NCBI GenBank assembly: GCA_003343885.1
Contig: QAKH01000073.1
Span: 1-10,159 of the forward strand
Direction of reading: 5' to 3'
Length of the DNA: 10,159 nt
Origin: Clostridiales bacterium
GTDB taxonomy: Bacteria > Bacillota > Clostridia > Oscillospirales > CAG-382
The translations under genes and the position numbers were made by a program. Positions within the stretch are counted from its first letter, which is position 1, and every line of letters starts with the position of its first letter. The notes under the pieces are model-generated. The model ran no database searches. It was not told the DNA's origin and saw only the letters and a list, made by a program, of their open reading frames with translations. Shown piece by piece: positions 1 to 8,183 of the stretch.

Positions 1-1202
1 CCATATACCAAACCGGCGTTCCGCAAATTATCCAAATCTTGCTTGATCGGATTCGCACCTGACGTACGGTCTTCCGAATAAGACGCAGGAATATAATCCC
101 GAATAAAATTCAACCGGTGATTCACGTCCGGATATAAAGGTTCTACGATACGGGAAGCGAAATAATTAGCGAAAACCTCTTTAGTCCATACATCATCAAA
201 CCATTTCATCGTTACATAATCGCCAAACCACATATGAGAGGTTTCATGCGCGATCAAGGAACTCCGACTCAATCGCTCATTTAAGGTAGGATGCTCATCC
301 AGAAACATCCGGCGATCCGTATATAAGGTAGCACCCGTATGTTCCATACCTCCATATTGGAAACCGGGTAAGATAATCACGTCATATTTAGCAAAAGGAT
401 AAGGAATACCAGTAAAGTCTTCCTGCCATTCCAACGCGTCGAACACCTCATCGGCAATGGCTGGGCATTGAGCGATTTTCTTCGGATCTGTCTCCCGATG
501 ATAAATAGAGATATCCCGTCCGTTCCGGGAATAAACCTCCCGAGTCAGTTCACCGGCCACGAATGAGAACAGGTAGGTACTAAGCGGTTCCGTCTCCTTG
601 AAAGAAATACGATTCCGACCGGAGACGCCCGTACTATCCGTTTGCGTGATAGCGCTATTCGCCACGGCCTGCCAAGTGGAAGGAACTTCCAAGGTCAAGG
701 TAAAAAGCGACTTCATATCCGGCTGGTCAAAACAAGGGAATACCGTACGTGCCCGGTCCGGAACCAATAACGTGTACAGGAACTCATCCCGTCGGTTCAA
801 GGATTGATCCGCCGGAGTAAAAGCGATCGCTACCCGGTTCTCTCCCACCGCTACCCAATCTGAGGCTATCACGATATGCTCATCTTTCACCTCGTAGGGA
901 ATATCGCCTCCGTTCAAGGTTACGGATGTCACTTGCTCCTGTTCTCCGCGGAAATCAATAATAAGCGGCTGCTTCTCGTCTAATCGTAACGATAGCTCCA
1001 CCTTTCCCCGGATCGCCTCGTCACGAGATTCCGGGATCGAGAAGAAAAGATTATAACGGACATCGGAGAAATGCTCCTTCCGGAATCGCGCCAGCTCAAG
1101 GCCCACACCGGGCCGGGACAAACCGGCCTCATCTTGTTTAACAGAGCTACAAGCAACCAGACCGGACAGTACGCAAGCTCCGATAAATACCTTTAGGTTC
1201 AT
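1..1202 (-). CDS. M1 family zinc metallopeptidase (aminopeptidase N-like), lipoprotein; 3' part cut off by the window edge
   Basis: Reading leftwards from the ATG at 1202 the frame stays open for 400 codons to the window edge, so the C-terminal part is missing. M1 enzymes remove N-terminal residues from peptides using one zinc ion. The N-terminus is a lipoprotein signal: a short hydrophobic stretch and a lipobox LVAC with the cysteine at residue 18, so the protein is probably anchored in a membrane and acts in the periplasm or outside. The family signatures are clear: GGMEH at residues 284-288 (the GAMEN exopeptidase motif, with H replacing the final N), then HETSHMWFG with H319, E320 and H323, and the third zinc ligand E342 exactly 18 residues after the HExxH motif. 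About half of a typical 600-850 residue protein is present. The gene starts 9 bases after the DUF4268 stop and is the third gene of an operon with the M16 peptidase. Family assignment is secure; substrate is unknown. Confidence 0.95.
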   Translation of the reverse strand, partial: MNLKVFIGACVLSGLVACSSVKQDEAGLSRPGVGLELARFRKEHFSDVRYNLFFSIPESRDEAIRGKVELSLRLDEKQPLIIDFRGEQEQVTSVTLNGGDIPYEVKDEHIVIASDWVAVGENRVAIAFTPADQSLNRRDEFLYTLLVPDRARTVFPCFDQPDMKSLFTLTLEVPSTWQAVANSAITQTDSTGVSGRNRISFKETEPLSTYLFSFVAGELTREVYSRNGRDISIYHRETDPKKIAQCPAIADEVFDALEWQEDFTGIPYPFAKYDVIILPGFQYGGMEHTGATLYTDRRMFLDEHPTLNERLSRSSLIAHETSHMWFGDYVTMKWFDDVWTKEVFANYFASRIVEPLYPDVNHRLNFIRDYIPASYSEDRTSGANPIKQDLDNLRNAGLVY

Positions 1203-1211
1203 ATCTCGTAA

Positions 1212-1667
1212 TTATTCTCTTAAGTATTCTGCTATACCCATAAAATTTCGTTCCAACAAATACATCTGGCTAGCCATAAACGTGAAAAAATCTCCCCAAT
1301 GCGCTCGCCGATGCAAATCCAATCCTTCCTTTGCCACATAGATACGGGCCACTTGTCGGCCATTCTCACGGACAAAGCAAATATCCCAGATCAAGCCTTC
1401 GGGAAAATCCTGTTCCAAGGTCTCTTTATACCAAGTCAGGCGCTCAAACATTTCCAGACGTAAATCCTCGCTACGGTGGTTTACCTCAAGAATAACGTAA
1501 GCTCCTTGGCGGTTCGCGTCGAATTTCAACTCAACGCCCTTTACCTTCGTATCATATAATGTCCAAATTTTCTTACGCCCCCGCAAATAGGGTTGCACCT
1601 CACAAAAAGCGGCGAAGCTTTCCCAAAACTCCAATTTGAGATTCTTCAGTTCCTCCTTACTATACAT
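1212..1667 (-). CDS. DUF4268 domain-containing protein
   Basis: A 151-residue soluble protein with no signal peptide or membrane segment. It resembles the stand-alone DUF4268 proteins common in Bacteroidota: an N-terminal helix (KEELKNLKLEFWESFAAFCE), a conserved basic patch (LRGRKKIW, about residues 28-35), alternating strands carrying VELKFDANRQGAYV, and an aromatic C-terminal helix (WGDFFTFMASQMYLLERNF). In other proteins DUF4268 occurs next to nuclease or restriction-type domains, but I see no catalytic motif here and assign no activity. Its ATG overlaps the stop of the upstream M16 gene as TAATG, so translation is probably coupled, and the M1 peptidase gene follows after 9 bases. Its place between two metallopeptidase genes shows shared expression but does not prove a role in proteolysis. 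Confidence 0.85.
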   Translation of the reverse strand: MYSKEELKNLKLEFWESFAAFCEVQPYLRGRKKIWTLYDTKVKGVELKFDANRQGAYVILEVNHRSEDLRLEMFERLTWYKETLEQDFPEGLIWDICFVRENGRQVARIYVAKEGLDLHRRAHWGDFFTFMASQMYLLERNFMGIAEYLRE

Positions 1668-4516
1668 TATTTATAAATGTCTTTCCTTGTTACCTTAACG
1701 ATCTGTCCGAATTTGGAGAGTTTCTCCATATCCATACTCTTTGAATTACCGACTATCGCATATATCATTAAATGATCTTGTATATTCTCCTTATAAAAAC
1801 GAAGGATATCCTCCATAGTCATCCGATCGATGACCTCCAGATAATCCTTGTTCGGATCGCTCTCGTACCCTTCACGCCGGAAACCGGCGATCTTCAAGGA
1901 AAGAGAGCGACTAGTAGGATATTCATTATTCACCCAATTACGAATCGTCTGCTTCACCGACTCCACCCGTTCCGGACGTTCCGGCATATCATGCACCAGA
2001 TTTTCCAGCACTTCCATCGCATCGATCATCTTATCCGTCTGTGTAGCCAGTTTCATCACGAAACTAGCGGGCTTCTCCGATCGATTCAAAGGAGGATGTT
2101 TCAAACGGGCATTTACTTGATAAGCGAACGAACGAAACTCACGGATCTCCTGAAACATCAAAGATGACATATCCCCTCCGAAATAAGCGCTAAACAACCG
2201 GGAAATAGGACGATCCTCCTTAGCCTTCAACGGATCGATATACATATAGGCATAGATTATGCTTTGCGTGACATCCTCCATGTCCATGAAAAAGACAGTC
2301 GGCTTATCATACGTCATAAGATCACGAATATAGGGAGAGTTCGATGGAATACTTACCTCCTCCAAGGGTAAATGCAGCTTGATCTGCCGAGCGGCCTCCT
2401 CCGTAGACAATGTACCACAATAATGCAGGTTACAAGCGACCGAACGTACCTTACTGAAGGTGTCCAGCAACATCTTTCCTTTTAGTTTTTTGATTTCAGC
2501 GAACGATAATTTGGTCAAATAACGGGATTGCTCCCCAAATTTGACTTTCTCTAACAGCATATCGGCTACGTTCTCGCTGGAATTGAACAACGATTTCTCC
2601 GTTACCTTCGCCTCGTCCACAATCTGCCGTAACTTCTTGTCATCTGGCTTGGCGTGCCGCAAGAAATCGCCGACCAAAGCCATTGTTTGGGTAAAATGCC
2701 CATCAAAACCATTCACCACCACCAGAAACTCAGAATCCGTGGAATCAAAAGTCAATGTACTACCAAGTTCCTGCAATTTACCCCGAAAGACCTCAAAAGA
2801 CATCGATTCCGTCGCTACGAAAGGTAGATAAGCGGACAATTTATCAAGATCACGAAGCTCCAACTGCCCCACTCCATAAGATAGTGTCAGCGAGAATATA
2901 TCATTTACGGAATTATGAGTCTTATACAACGTGACAAGCGGACGCAAGGATACGACCTCGGCGTCTTTCTCAAAATCGAGAAAATGCGGTTTCAATTCTT
3001 GTACGGGTATCTTTTCCAGACGTTCCACATAAGCGGAGGAAGCATCGGAGTTCTTCGGTATAATCGGTGAATAATCCGGCTTGGGTAAGATCGTTTTTGG
3101 ATAGCGTCCGGTCTTCTTCGTGACGTACATATAATTCTCCGTAAAATATTTCTTGGCGACCTCAATCACGTCTTCTCTCGACAAGGCATCGATACGGGTA
3201 ACCTCATCCAAATAATCCTGCCAGCTTTTCCCTTGAGAGAAAATACGCATCATCACCTCGGCCCTTGAGTTTATGTCTTCCAATTTGGAGGCATATTCAC
3301 GTTTCTGTTCCAATTTCAAGCTTTGGAACATCTCATCGCTAAAATCCCCCTCCTTAATACGGTTGATTTGTTTCCATACTAATTTCTCAGCTGCCGCATA
3401 GGTCTGGAAAAAGAACTTCGGAAATACCAACAAACCTAATATTCCAGCCTCATTCATACTTTGGTTAACCGCCATCGCACCCATCACCTTATGATCTACC
3501 GTCAGCTTATCCAAAAATCCCGTACCATTGGAGTTATTCAATAAAGATACGGCGATATTGAGCGCAACTTGATCCGGATGATTCGCAGGAACTCCCCGGA
3601 ATCCCAATGCCATAATTTTCACGAAAGGCATAGGAATACGTACGCTCACTTTTTCCCGCCCCTCGAATGGTGGAAGCGCAACGATATCCCGGTGGGGCGG
3701 CTTCCCTTTTCGTATCCGTGAAAAAGTAGATTCCAAGATTGGCAAGACCTCCTCCGTATCGAAATCCCCGCTTAAGATCAATCCCATATTGGAAGCGACA
3801 TAGTATTTCTCGAAGAACCGGCGCATCTCCGAAAGACGGGGATTCTTCAAGTTCTCCGCACTTCCGATAATCGGATACGCATACGGATGCGGATAGAAAT
3901 AACGCTCTGTCAATTTCTCGATGGCGACGCTAGCCATCGTGTCCCCATACATGTTCTTTTCCTCATAGACCGTCTCCAGCTCACTCTGGAAAAGACGAAA
4001 TACGGGATTTACCAAACGCTCACTATTGATCTCGGCCCATTGGGAGATATATTGCGGAGAGAATGTATTGAAATATAATGTATAGTCGTAAGAAGTCCCG
4101 GCATTCAACTTCGTACCACCGAAACGAGAGATCAACCGGTCGAACTCGTTCGGTATTACATACTCAGCGGCACGTACGCTCAGGTCGTTAATGATTTGCT
4201 GCAAATGGGCACGCATCTTGGGATCCTCGGTATCCGCCAAAGCGTCATATTTCTCGGCGATAATGTCCAGCAAGACTTTCTCGGACTCATAGTCGATCGT
4301 CCCGATCTTATCCGTTCCTTTAAACATCATATGCTCGAAATAATGCGCGATACCTGTGTTAGGGGAATCTTTAGCTCCGGCTTTTACAACTACGGCTCCG
4401 AATATCTTAGGTTGGCTATGGTCCTCATTCAACCATACCGTCAAATCATTACTTAATTTATGCTCTCGTACCTGTAGAAAATCTGAGGTTGACAACAGAG
4501 ATCTCATGGAATCCAT
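1667..4516 (-). CDS. M16 family zinc metallopeptidase (pitrilysin/insulinase type), two-lobed
   Basis: A 949-residue protein with both lobes of an M16 peptidase in one chain. The N-lobe has the inverted zinc motif HYFEH (H58, E61 as catalytic base, H62). The third ligand is probably E186, with E179 the second conserved glutamate of an ExxxVxxE pattern (ELETVYEE, 179-186). The gap from the motif to this glutamate is about 47 residues longer than in insulin-degrading enzyme because of a charged, probably helical insertion near residues 75-125, which I recall as common in bacterial M16 members. The C-lobe has no HxxEH, as expected, and carries REFRSFAY (792-799) with the Arg/Tyr pair typical of the inactive half that helps bind substrate. 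No signal peptide is visible from MDSMRS, so a cytoplasmic place is likely unless an upstream start is used. The frame is read from ATG 4516, with another in-frame ATG at codon 4. It is the first gene of the operon with DUF4268 and M1 and probably degrades oligopeptides; its real substrate is unknown. Confidence 0.95.
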   Translation of the reverse strand: MDSMRSLLSTSDFLQVREHKLSNDLTVWLNEDHSQPKIFGAVVVKAGAKDSPNTGIAHYFEHMMFKGTDKIGTIDYESEKVLLDIIAEKYDALADTEDPKMRAHLQQIINDLSVRAAEYVIPNEFDRLISRFGGTKLNAGTSYDYTLYFNTFSPQYISQWAEINSERLVNPVFRLFQSELETVYEEKNMYGDTMASVAIEKLTERYFYPHPYAYPIIGSAENLKNPRLSEMRRFFEKYYVASNMGLILSGDFDTEEVLPILESTFSRIRKGKPPHRDIVALPPFEGREKVSVRIPMPFVKIMALGFRGVPANHPDQVALNIAVSLLNNSNGTGFLDKLTVDHKVMGAMAVNQSMNEAGILGLLVFPKFFFQTYAAAEKLVWKQINRIKEGDFSDEMFQSLKLEQKREYASKLEDINSRAEVMMRIFSQGKSWQDYLDEVTRIDALSREDVIEVAKKYFTENYMYVTKKTGRYPKTILPKPDYSPIIPKNSDASSAYVERLEKIPVQELKPHFLDFEKDAEVVSLRPLVTLYKTHNSVNDIFSLTLSYGVGQLELRDLDKLSAYLPFVATESMSFEVFRGKLQELGSTLTFDSTDSEFLVVVNGFDGHFTQTMALVGDFLRHAKPDDKKLRQIVDEAKVTEKSLFNSSENVADMLLEKVKFGEQSRYLTKLSFAEIKKLKGKMLLDTFSKVRSVACNLHYCGTLSTEEAARQIKLHLPLEEVSIPSNSPYIRDLMTYDKPTVFFMDMEDVTQSIIYAYMYIDPLKAKEDRPISRLFSAYFGGDMSSLMFQEIREFRSFAYQVNARLKHPPLNRSEKPASFVMKLATQTDKMIDAMEVLENLVHDMPERPERVESVKQTIRNWVNNEYPTSRSLSLKIAGFRREGYESDPNKDYLEVIDRMTMEDILRFYKENIQDHLMIYAIVGNSKSMDMEKLSKFGQIVKVTRKDIYK

Positions 4517-4535
4517 TTAAGTTTATATTATTTCA

Positions 4536-4543
4536 CAAAGATA
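4536..4543 (-). promoter_or_regulatory. Candidate Bacteroidota -7 promoter element for the M16-DUF4268-M1 operon
   Basis: The minus strand reads TATCTTTG, a full match to the Bacteroidota primary sigma -7 consensus TAnnTTTG. It lies 19 bases before the M16 start codon, giving a leader of only about 10-15 bases. No good TTG-type -33 box is found at the usual 19-21 base spacing, which lowers confidence. The element sits in the 142-base divergent region shared with the first channel gene. Confidence 0.5.
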
Positions 4544-4658
4544 CATTTTTCAATTGGATTAATACGCTTACATTTACAAGCAATCTTAACAAAAGGGCAA
4601 ATTTAACGTAGGATTGAACCTATTTTTAAGAGTAGTGTTATATCAAAAAACGATTATT

Positions 4659-5828
4659 ATGATAAATTTAGGTAGTTGGATGAACAAAGTCCTCACCGGA
4701 TGGGGTGTAGACGAGAAAATAGCGAACACATTTGACGAGGCGATCATCGCCATCTTACTAGTGGCGGTCGCTATCGGATTAGATTATTTATGCCAAGCTA
4801 TTTTTGTCGGAGGGGTACGTAGTATCGTTAAGCATACGCATTATAAATGGGATACGTTATTAATTAAACGTAAGGTCGTACATTATCTCGTACATACGAT
4901 TCCCGGCATTTTAGTATATGCTTTGCTCCCGATGGCTTTTATCCGAGGAAAGGAATTATTATTCATTTCCCAGAAGATTTGCGCGGTCTATATCATATTT
5001 TCCCTGCTGTTAGCGCTCAACGGTCTTCTCTTAATGATGTTGGATTTGTTTAACCAACAGGAGAAAATGAAAAACAGGCCGATGAAAGGTTTTATACAAG
5101 TATTACAAGTGCTTGTTTTCTTCGTTGGCGGCATTGTCATTATAGCGATTCTCGTCAATAAATCCCCGGCTACCCTTTTCGCCGGATTAGGTGCATCGGC
5201 AGCTATTCTTATGTTGGTCTTTAAAGATAGCATATTAGGTTTCGTGGCAGGTATACAGCTTTCGGCGAATGATATGTTGCGCCCCGGCGACTGGATCACG
5301 ATGCCTTCTGCCAATGCGAACGGTATTGTTCAAGAAATAACCCTAAACACCGTGAAAGTTCAGAACTTCGATAATACGATCTCAACAATCCCGCCTTATA
5401 ATCTAGTAAATAGTTCTTTCCAAAACTGGCGCGGAATGGTTGAGTCTGGAGGACGTAGGGTTATGAAGTCCATTTATCTCGATTTGAATACGATCAAGTT
5501 CTGTACACCGGAGATGCTAGATACATTCCGCAAGGAAATTCCTTTATTAGCGGATTACCAACCGGATAAGGATGTAGTACCTACAAACTCCCAAGTATTC
5601 CGTGTATATGTAGAGCGTTATCTGACAAGTCTTCCTGTCGTAAATCAAGATTTGGATTTAATTATCAGCCAACTTCAATCCACGGAATATGGTGTTCCCG
5701 TCCAGATTTATTTCTTCTCCCGGAATAAAATATGGAAAGAATATGAACGGATCCAGTCGGATATATTCGACCATTTCTTCGCTATGATTCCTAAATTTGA
5801 ATTGAAAGTATATCAATATTCAGACTAA
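4659..5828 (+). CDS. MscS-family mechanosensitive ion channel, YbdG-type, short C-terminal form
   Basis: A 389-residue membrane channel predicted to open under membrane tension and release solutes during hypo-osmotic shock. Hydrophobic segments lie near residues 25-47, 76-94, 103-130 and 146-166, followed by the pore-lining helix and its extension at 170-200 (GLGASAAILMLVFKD, then GFVAGIQLS), the hallmark of MscS channels. The beta domain follows with PGDWI, TVKVQNFDNTISTIPPY and FQNWRGM. I place the start at ATG 4659 rather than the in-frame TTG at 4614, because MINLGSWMNK then aligns with the first residues of the downstream paralogue. Compared with that paralogue it lacks about 20 residues after Tyr300, just before the VFRVYVERYL strand. 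It diverges from the peptidase operon and is followed after 69 bases by its paralogue. I see no convincing promoter directly upstream. Confidence 0.93.
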   Translation: MINLGSWMNKVLTGWGVDEKIANTFDEAIIAILLVAVAIGLDYLCQAIFVGGVRSIVKHTHYKWDTLLIKRKVVHYLVHTIPGILVYALLPMAFIRGKELLFISQKICAVYIIFSLLLALNGLLLMMLDLFNQQEKMKNRPMKGFIQVLQVLVFFVGGIVIIAILVNKSPATLFAGLGASAAILMLVFKDSILGFVAGIQLSANDMLRPGDWITMPSANANGIVQEITLNTVKVQNFDNTISTIPPYNLVNSSFQNWRGMVESGGRRVMKSIYLDLNTIKFCTPEMLDTFRKEIPLLADYQPDKDVVPTNSQVFRVYVERYLTSLPVVNQDLDLIISQLQSTEYGVPVQIYFFSRNKIWKEYERIQSDIFDHFFAMIPKFELKVYQYSD

Positions 5829-5852
5829 AGTACGTGTTCGGATTATTTTTCC

Positions 5853-5860
5853 TATCTTCG
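5853..5860 (+). promoter_or_regulatory. Possible -7-like element upstream of the second channel gene
   Basis: TATCTTCG lies about 38 bases before the start codon in the gap between the two channel genes and differs by one base from the Bacteroidota consensus TAnnTTTG. A -33 box is not clear. If real, the second channel gene could be transcribed on its own as well as from upstream. No terminator-like hairpin is seen in this gap. Confidence 0.25.
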
Positions 5861-5897
5861 TCTCCGGATTGTCTACTTAAAGTTTAAAATCGTATTT

Positions 5898-7169
5898 ATG
5901 AGCAAGATACAAGAATGGGTATATAATTTATTAGTTCAAATGGGGTTGATAAGCGAAAATTCCAGTTACCTAGACAATATAGTGATCTTATTACTTATTA
6001 TAGCCGTCACCGTTGGGATCGATTATAGTTGCCGGTATATTTTCCTAGGTATGTTCAAACGATTAGCGAGGAAGACGAAAAATCAACTGGACGATTTAAT
6101 CGTGGATCGTAAGATCATCAATAAGATGATGCATATGATCCCGGCCATATTGATTTATATATTGTTACCATTCGCCTTCTCAGCCGAAGAGACACCGAAG
6201 ATTTTAATATTGCTCCAAAAACTTTGTCAGATTTATATCATAGCGGTTTCTTTAAGGTTTATAAACGCTTCCTTAAATCTGATCCACGAGATCTATAATA
6301 AAAAAGATTCCTTTAAGAACAAGCCGTTAAAAGGCTTCATACAGATCTTGCAGGTTACGGTTTTCTTTATTGGAGTGATATTGATTATCAGTATTCTTAT
6401 CAATAAATCCCCGGTTTCTTTACTGGCCGGATTGGGTGCGTCTGCCGCTATCTTGATGTTGGTCTTTAAGGATACGATCTTAGGTTTCGTTGCCGGCATC
6501 CAATTATCCGCCAATGATATGCTCCGGGCCGGGGACTGGATCACGATGAGTAAATATGGTGCGGACGGCACGGTTATCGAGGTGACATTGAACGCCGTGA
6601 AAGTAAGAAACTTTGACAATACCATTACGACCATCCCTCCTTACGCCTTAGTAAGCGACGCTTTCCAAAACTGGAGAGGTATGAGCGAATCCCCGGGCCG
6701 CCGTATCAAGCGCTCTATCAATATCGATATGAACAGCGTACATTTTTGTACCCCGAAAATGCTAGAGAAATTTCGTAAGATCTCTCTTATCACGGATTAC
6801 ATCGACGGAAAAGAACAGGAATTATATGAATACAATGAAGAGCATCATATCGATAGTTCCATTTGGGTGAACGGACGTAGACAAACAAATCTGGGTGTCT
6901 TCCGTGCTTATCTCGTACGTTACCTAAGAAGCCTCCCGGAGGTAAGTAAGGAATTAGTCTGCATGGTAAGGCATCTACAACCGACTGATACAGGTATTCC
7001 CATCGAACTTTATTGCTTCTCATCTAATAAGGTATGGGTCGAATATGAAGGAATCCAAGCGGATATATTCGACCATGTACTTGCGGTAATACCGGAGTTC
7101 GGACTAAGCGTCTTCCAGAATGTATCCGGGGCGGATTTGAGGAATATTATCATTAAACAACCTTTGTAG
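5898..7169 (+). CDS. MscS-family mechanosensitive ion channel, YbdG-type (full length)
   Basis: A 423-residue paralogue of the preceding gene, very close in the pore and beta domains. Membrane segments lie near residues 26-50, 78-95, 102-130 and 148-168, with the pore helix at 172-204 (GLGASAAILMLVFKD, GFVAGIQLSAN). The stretch KYGADGTVIEVTLNAVKVRN (219-238), the NTITTIPPYALVS segment and the NWRGMSES motif (258-265), followed by GRRIKRS, match my recollection of E. coli YbdG, the miniconductance channel protected against mild osmotic downshift. The C-terminal part after Tyr301 keeps the acidic insert and the TNLGVFRAYLVRYLRSLP block typical of YbdG, which the upstream copy has lost in part. 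The start has one clear ATG that aligns with the paralogue. The DUF3791 gene begins 26 bases after its stop, so read-through into the small-gene cassette is possible. Confidence 0.95.
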   Translation: MSKIQEWVYNLLVQMGLISENSSYLDNIVILLLIIAVTVGIDYSCRYIFLGMFKRLARKTKNQLDDLIVDRKIINKMMHMIPAILIYILLPFAFSAEETPKILILLQKLCQIYIIAVSLRFINASLNLIHEIYNKKDSFKNKPLKGFIQILQVTVFFIGVILIISILINKSPVSLLAGLGASAAILMLVFKDTILGFVAGIQLSANDMLRAGDWITMSKYGADGTVIEVTLNAVKVRNFDNTITTIPPYALVSDAFQNWRGMSESPGRRIKRSINIDMNSVHFCTPKMLEKFRKISLITDYIDGKEQELYEYNEEHHIDSSIWVNGRRQTNLGVFRAYLVRYLRSLPEVSKELVCMVRHLQPTDTGIPIELYCFSSNKVWVEYEGIQADIFDHVLAVIPEFGLSVFQNVSGADLRNIIIKQPL

Positions 7170-7195
7170 ATAAATTGAGGAAAAAAACAGCAGAG

Positions 7196-7435
7196 ATGGA
7201 AAAGATTAGAAAAATATCGAAAGAACAAGTAGTAATGGCTTTTGTTGCCACCTGCATTGAAACAACAGCAAGGCAACTGAATACCAATTACAATGAGATA
7301 TACCAAAGAATGGAACGGGTGGGGATGATAGAGAATTATATCTTACCCAACTATGAGCCGTTGCACAGCGAAAGCCGTGAAGTATTGGCTGAACGTTTGA
7401 TTGAATGTTTAAAAAATTGGGAGAACAAAAAATGA
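7196..7435 (+). CDS. DUF3791 domain-containing small protein (first copy)
   Basis: A 79-residue soluble protein, mostly helical by appearance. It resembles the DUF3791 family: a helix with FVATCIETTARQLN (16-29), the IYQRMERVGMIENYI segment (35-49), then a conserved YEPLHSES block (53-60) and a closing helix to ENKK. The start is taken as ATG 7196. An in-frame TTG at 7175 would add seven residues but has no support. Its stop overlaps the ATG of the DUF3990 gene as ATGA, which points to coupled translation and a fixed ratio of the two products. Its function is not known. In this arrangement a role as partner or antitoxin of the DUF3990 protein is plausible but is inferred only from size and position. 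Confidence 0.8.
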   Translation: MEKIRKISKEQVVMAFVATCIETTARQLNTNYNEIYQRMERVGMIENYILPNYEPLHSESREVLAERLIECLKNWENKK

Positions 7436-7923
7436 ATGAAATAACGGTATATCATAGAAGTACAGAGAAGGTAGAAAATCCAATTTGTAGATTTGGACGA
7501 AAACATTTGGATTTCGGACAGGGATTCTATGTGACTAATCTGCGTGAACAGGCAGTCGCTTGGGCAAACAACACGGCAAGAAACAGGAAGATACCCGCCC
7601 TACTCAACAGATATAAGTTAGAAAGAGAGACTATTCTCAAGAATTACAAATGCAAAATGTTCAAGGCATACGATGAAGAATGGTTGGAGTTTATCGCAGG
7701 AAATCGCTCCGGGCTGGATTTGGCAAAGGAGTTTGATTATGTGGAAGGCGGTGTGGCAAATGACCGTGTTATCGATACCATAAATCTTTACATGGCAGGA
7801 TTGATACCCATTGAGATCGCATTGGAAGAACTGTCCAAACACCAACCCAACAATCAAATGTGTATTCTGAATCAAGATATAATCAACAAACATCTCCGAT
7901 ATGATAGAACAGAAAAGTTATAA
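7432..7923 (+). CDS. DUF3990 domain-containing protein, possible ADP-ribosyltransferase-fold effector or toxin
   Basis: A 163-residue soluble protein that I recognise as DUF3990, a family that I recall being placed with the ADP-ribosyltransferase fold. Features that fit are VYHRS near the N-terminus (H8, in the place of the NAD-binding His of H-Y-[E/D/Q] enzymes), LDFGQGFYVTN at 26-36 (Y33, as in the GxYF/GFY motif), the helix EQAVAWANNTA, the WLEFIAGNR block (84-92), and DYVEGGVANDRV at 102-113, where E105 or D111 may supply the acidic residue. No signal peptide or membrane helix is present. The start is ATG 7432, inside the upstream stop codon (ATGA), rather than an in-frame ATG at 7405. 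It is the middle gene of DUF3791 - DUF3990 - DUF3791. Activity and target are unknown; the assignment to the family is much firmer than the enzymatic claim. Confidence 0.85.
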   Translation: MNEITVYHRSTEKVENPICRFGRKHLDFGQGFYVTNLREQAVAWANNTARNRKIPALLNRYKLERETILKNYKCKMFKAYDEEWLEFIAGNRSGLDLAKEFDYVEGGVANDRVIDTINLYMAGLIPIEIALEELSKHQPNNQMCILNQDIINKHLRYDRTEKL

Positions 7924-7930
7924 TAACCCA

Positions 7931-8152
7931 ATGAAATCACCGATAATTCAAGAAATCATAATGAGTAATCGAATCGGTGCCATTGCCATCATTCTGGCAG
8001 AACGTTTGAATATAAGCAGTGTGAGAGCCTTGAAGTTGTTTTACGAGAGCGAAACCTGTAGCAAACTACACGACAAATCGACCGGCCTCTATCTGTACGG
8101 AGACTTGTATGTAGCGGATGAGTTTATGCGCGAAATGGAGAACAAGCAATAA
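7931..8152 (+). CDS. DUF3791-like small protein (second copy, divergent)
   Basis: A 73-residue protein if read from ATG 7931, which lies 7 bases after the DUF3990 stop in an A-rich context. An in-frame ATG at 7901 would give 83 residues and overlap the DUF3990 gene by 23 bases; I prefer 7931 because MKSPIIQEI looks like the natural beginning. It has a helix around IGAIAIILAERLNIS, then VRALKLFYESETCSKLHDKSTGLY and a closing YVADEFMREME helix. This pattern, a helix, a 'xALxxFYxS' segment and a short hydrophobic beta-like end, is seen in DUF3791-type small proteins next to DUF3990, but it is clearly different from the first copy. Close packing with the DUF3990 gene suggests one transcript. Function unknown. 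Confidence 0.72.
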   Translation: MKSPIIQEIIMSNRIGAIAIILAERLNISSVRALKLFYESETCSKLHDKSTGLYLYGDLYVADEFMREMENKQ

Positions 8153-8183
8153 CAGCATGCGAAACCGTCAATAAGAGGCTCTC

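Noticed and set aside
598..807. Plus-strand open frame with a lipoprotein-like start
   Set aside because: It lies wholly antisense to the M1 peptidase coding sequence, which has clear family motifs in its own frame.
1131..1151. Lipoprotein export signal (surface LES-type motif) after the M1 lipobox cysteine
   Set aside because: The acidic residues start seven positions after the cysteine (CSSVKQDE), which is only a partial and displaced match to known export signals.
1772..4456. Several plus-strand open frames of 63-131 codons
   Set aside because: All are antisense to the M16 gene, overlap one another in different frames and resemble no family.
4614..4658. TTG start giving a 404-residue first channel protein
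   Set aside because: The 15 extra residues have no counterpart in the paralogue, while ATG 4659 aligns exactly with its start.
4988..5314. Minus-strand open frame inside the first channel gene; a matching one at 6293-6634 inside the second
   Set aside because: The two look alike only because the paralogous sense strands are alike; they are shadows of the conserved pore and beta-domain codons.
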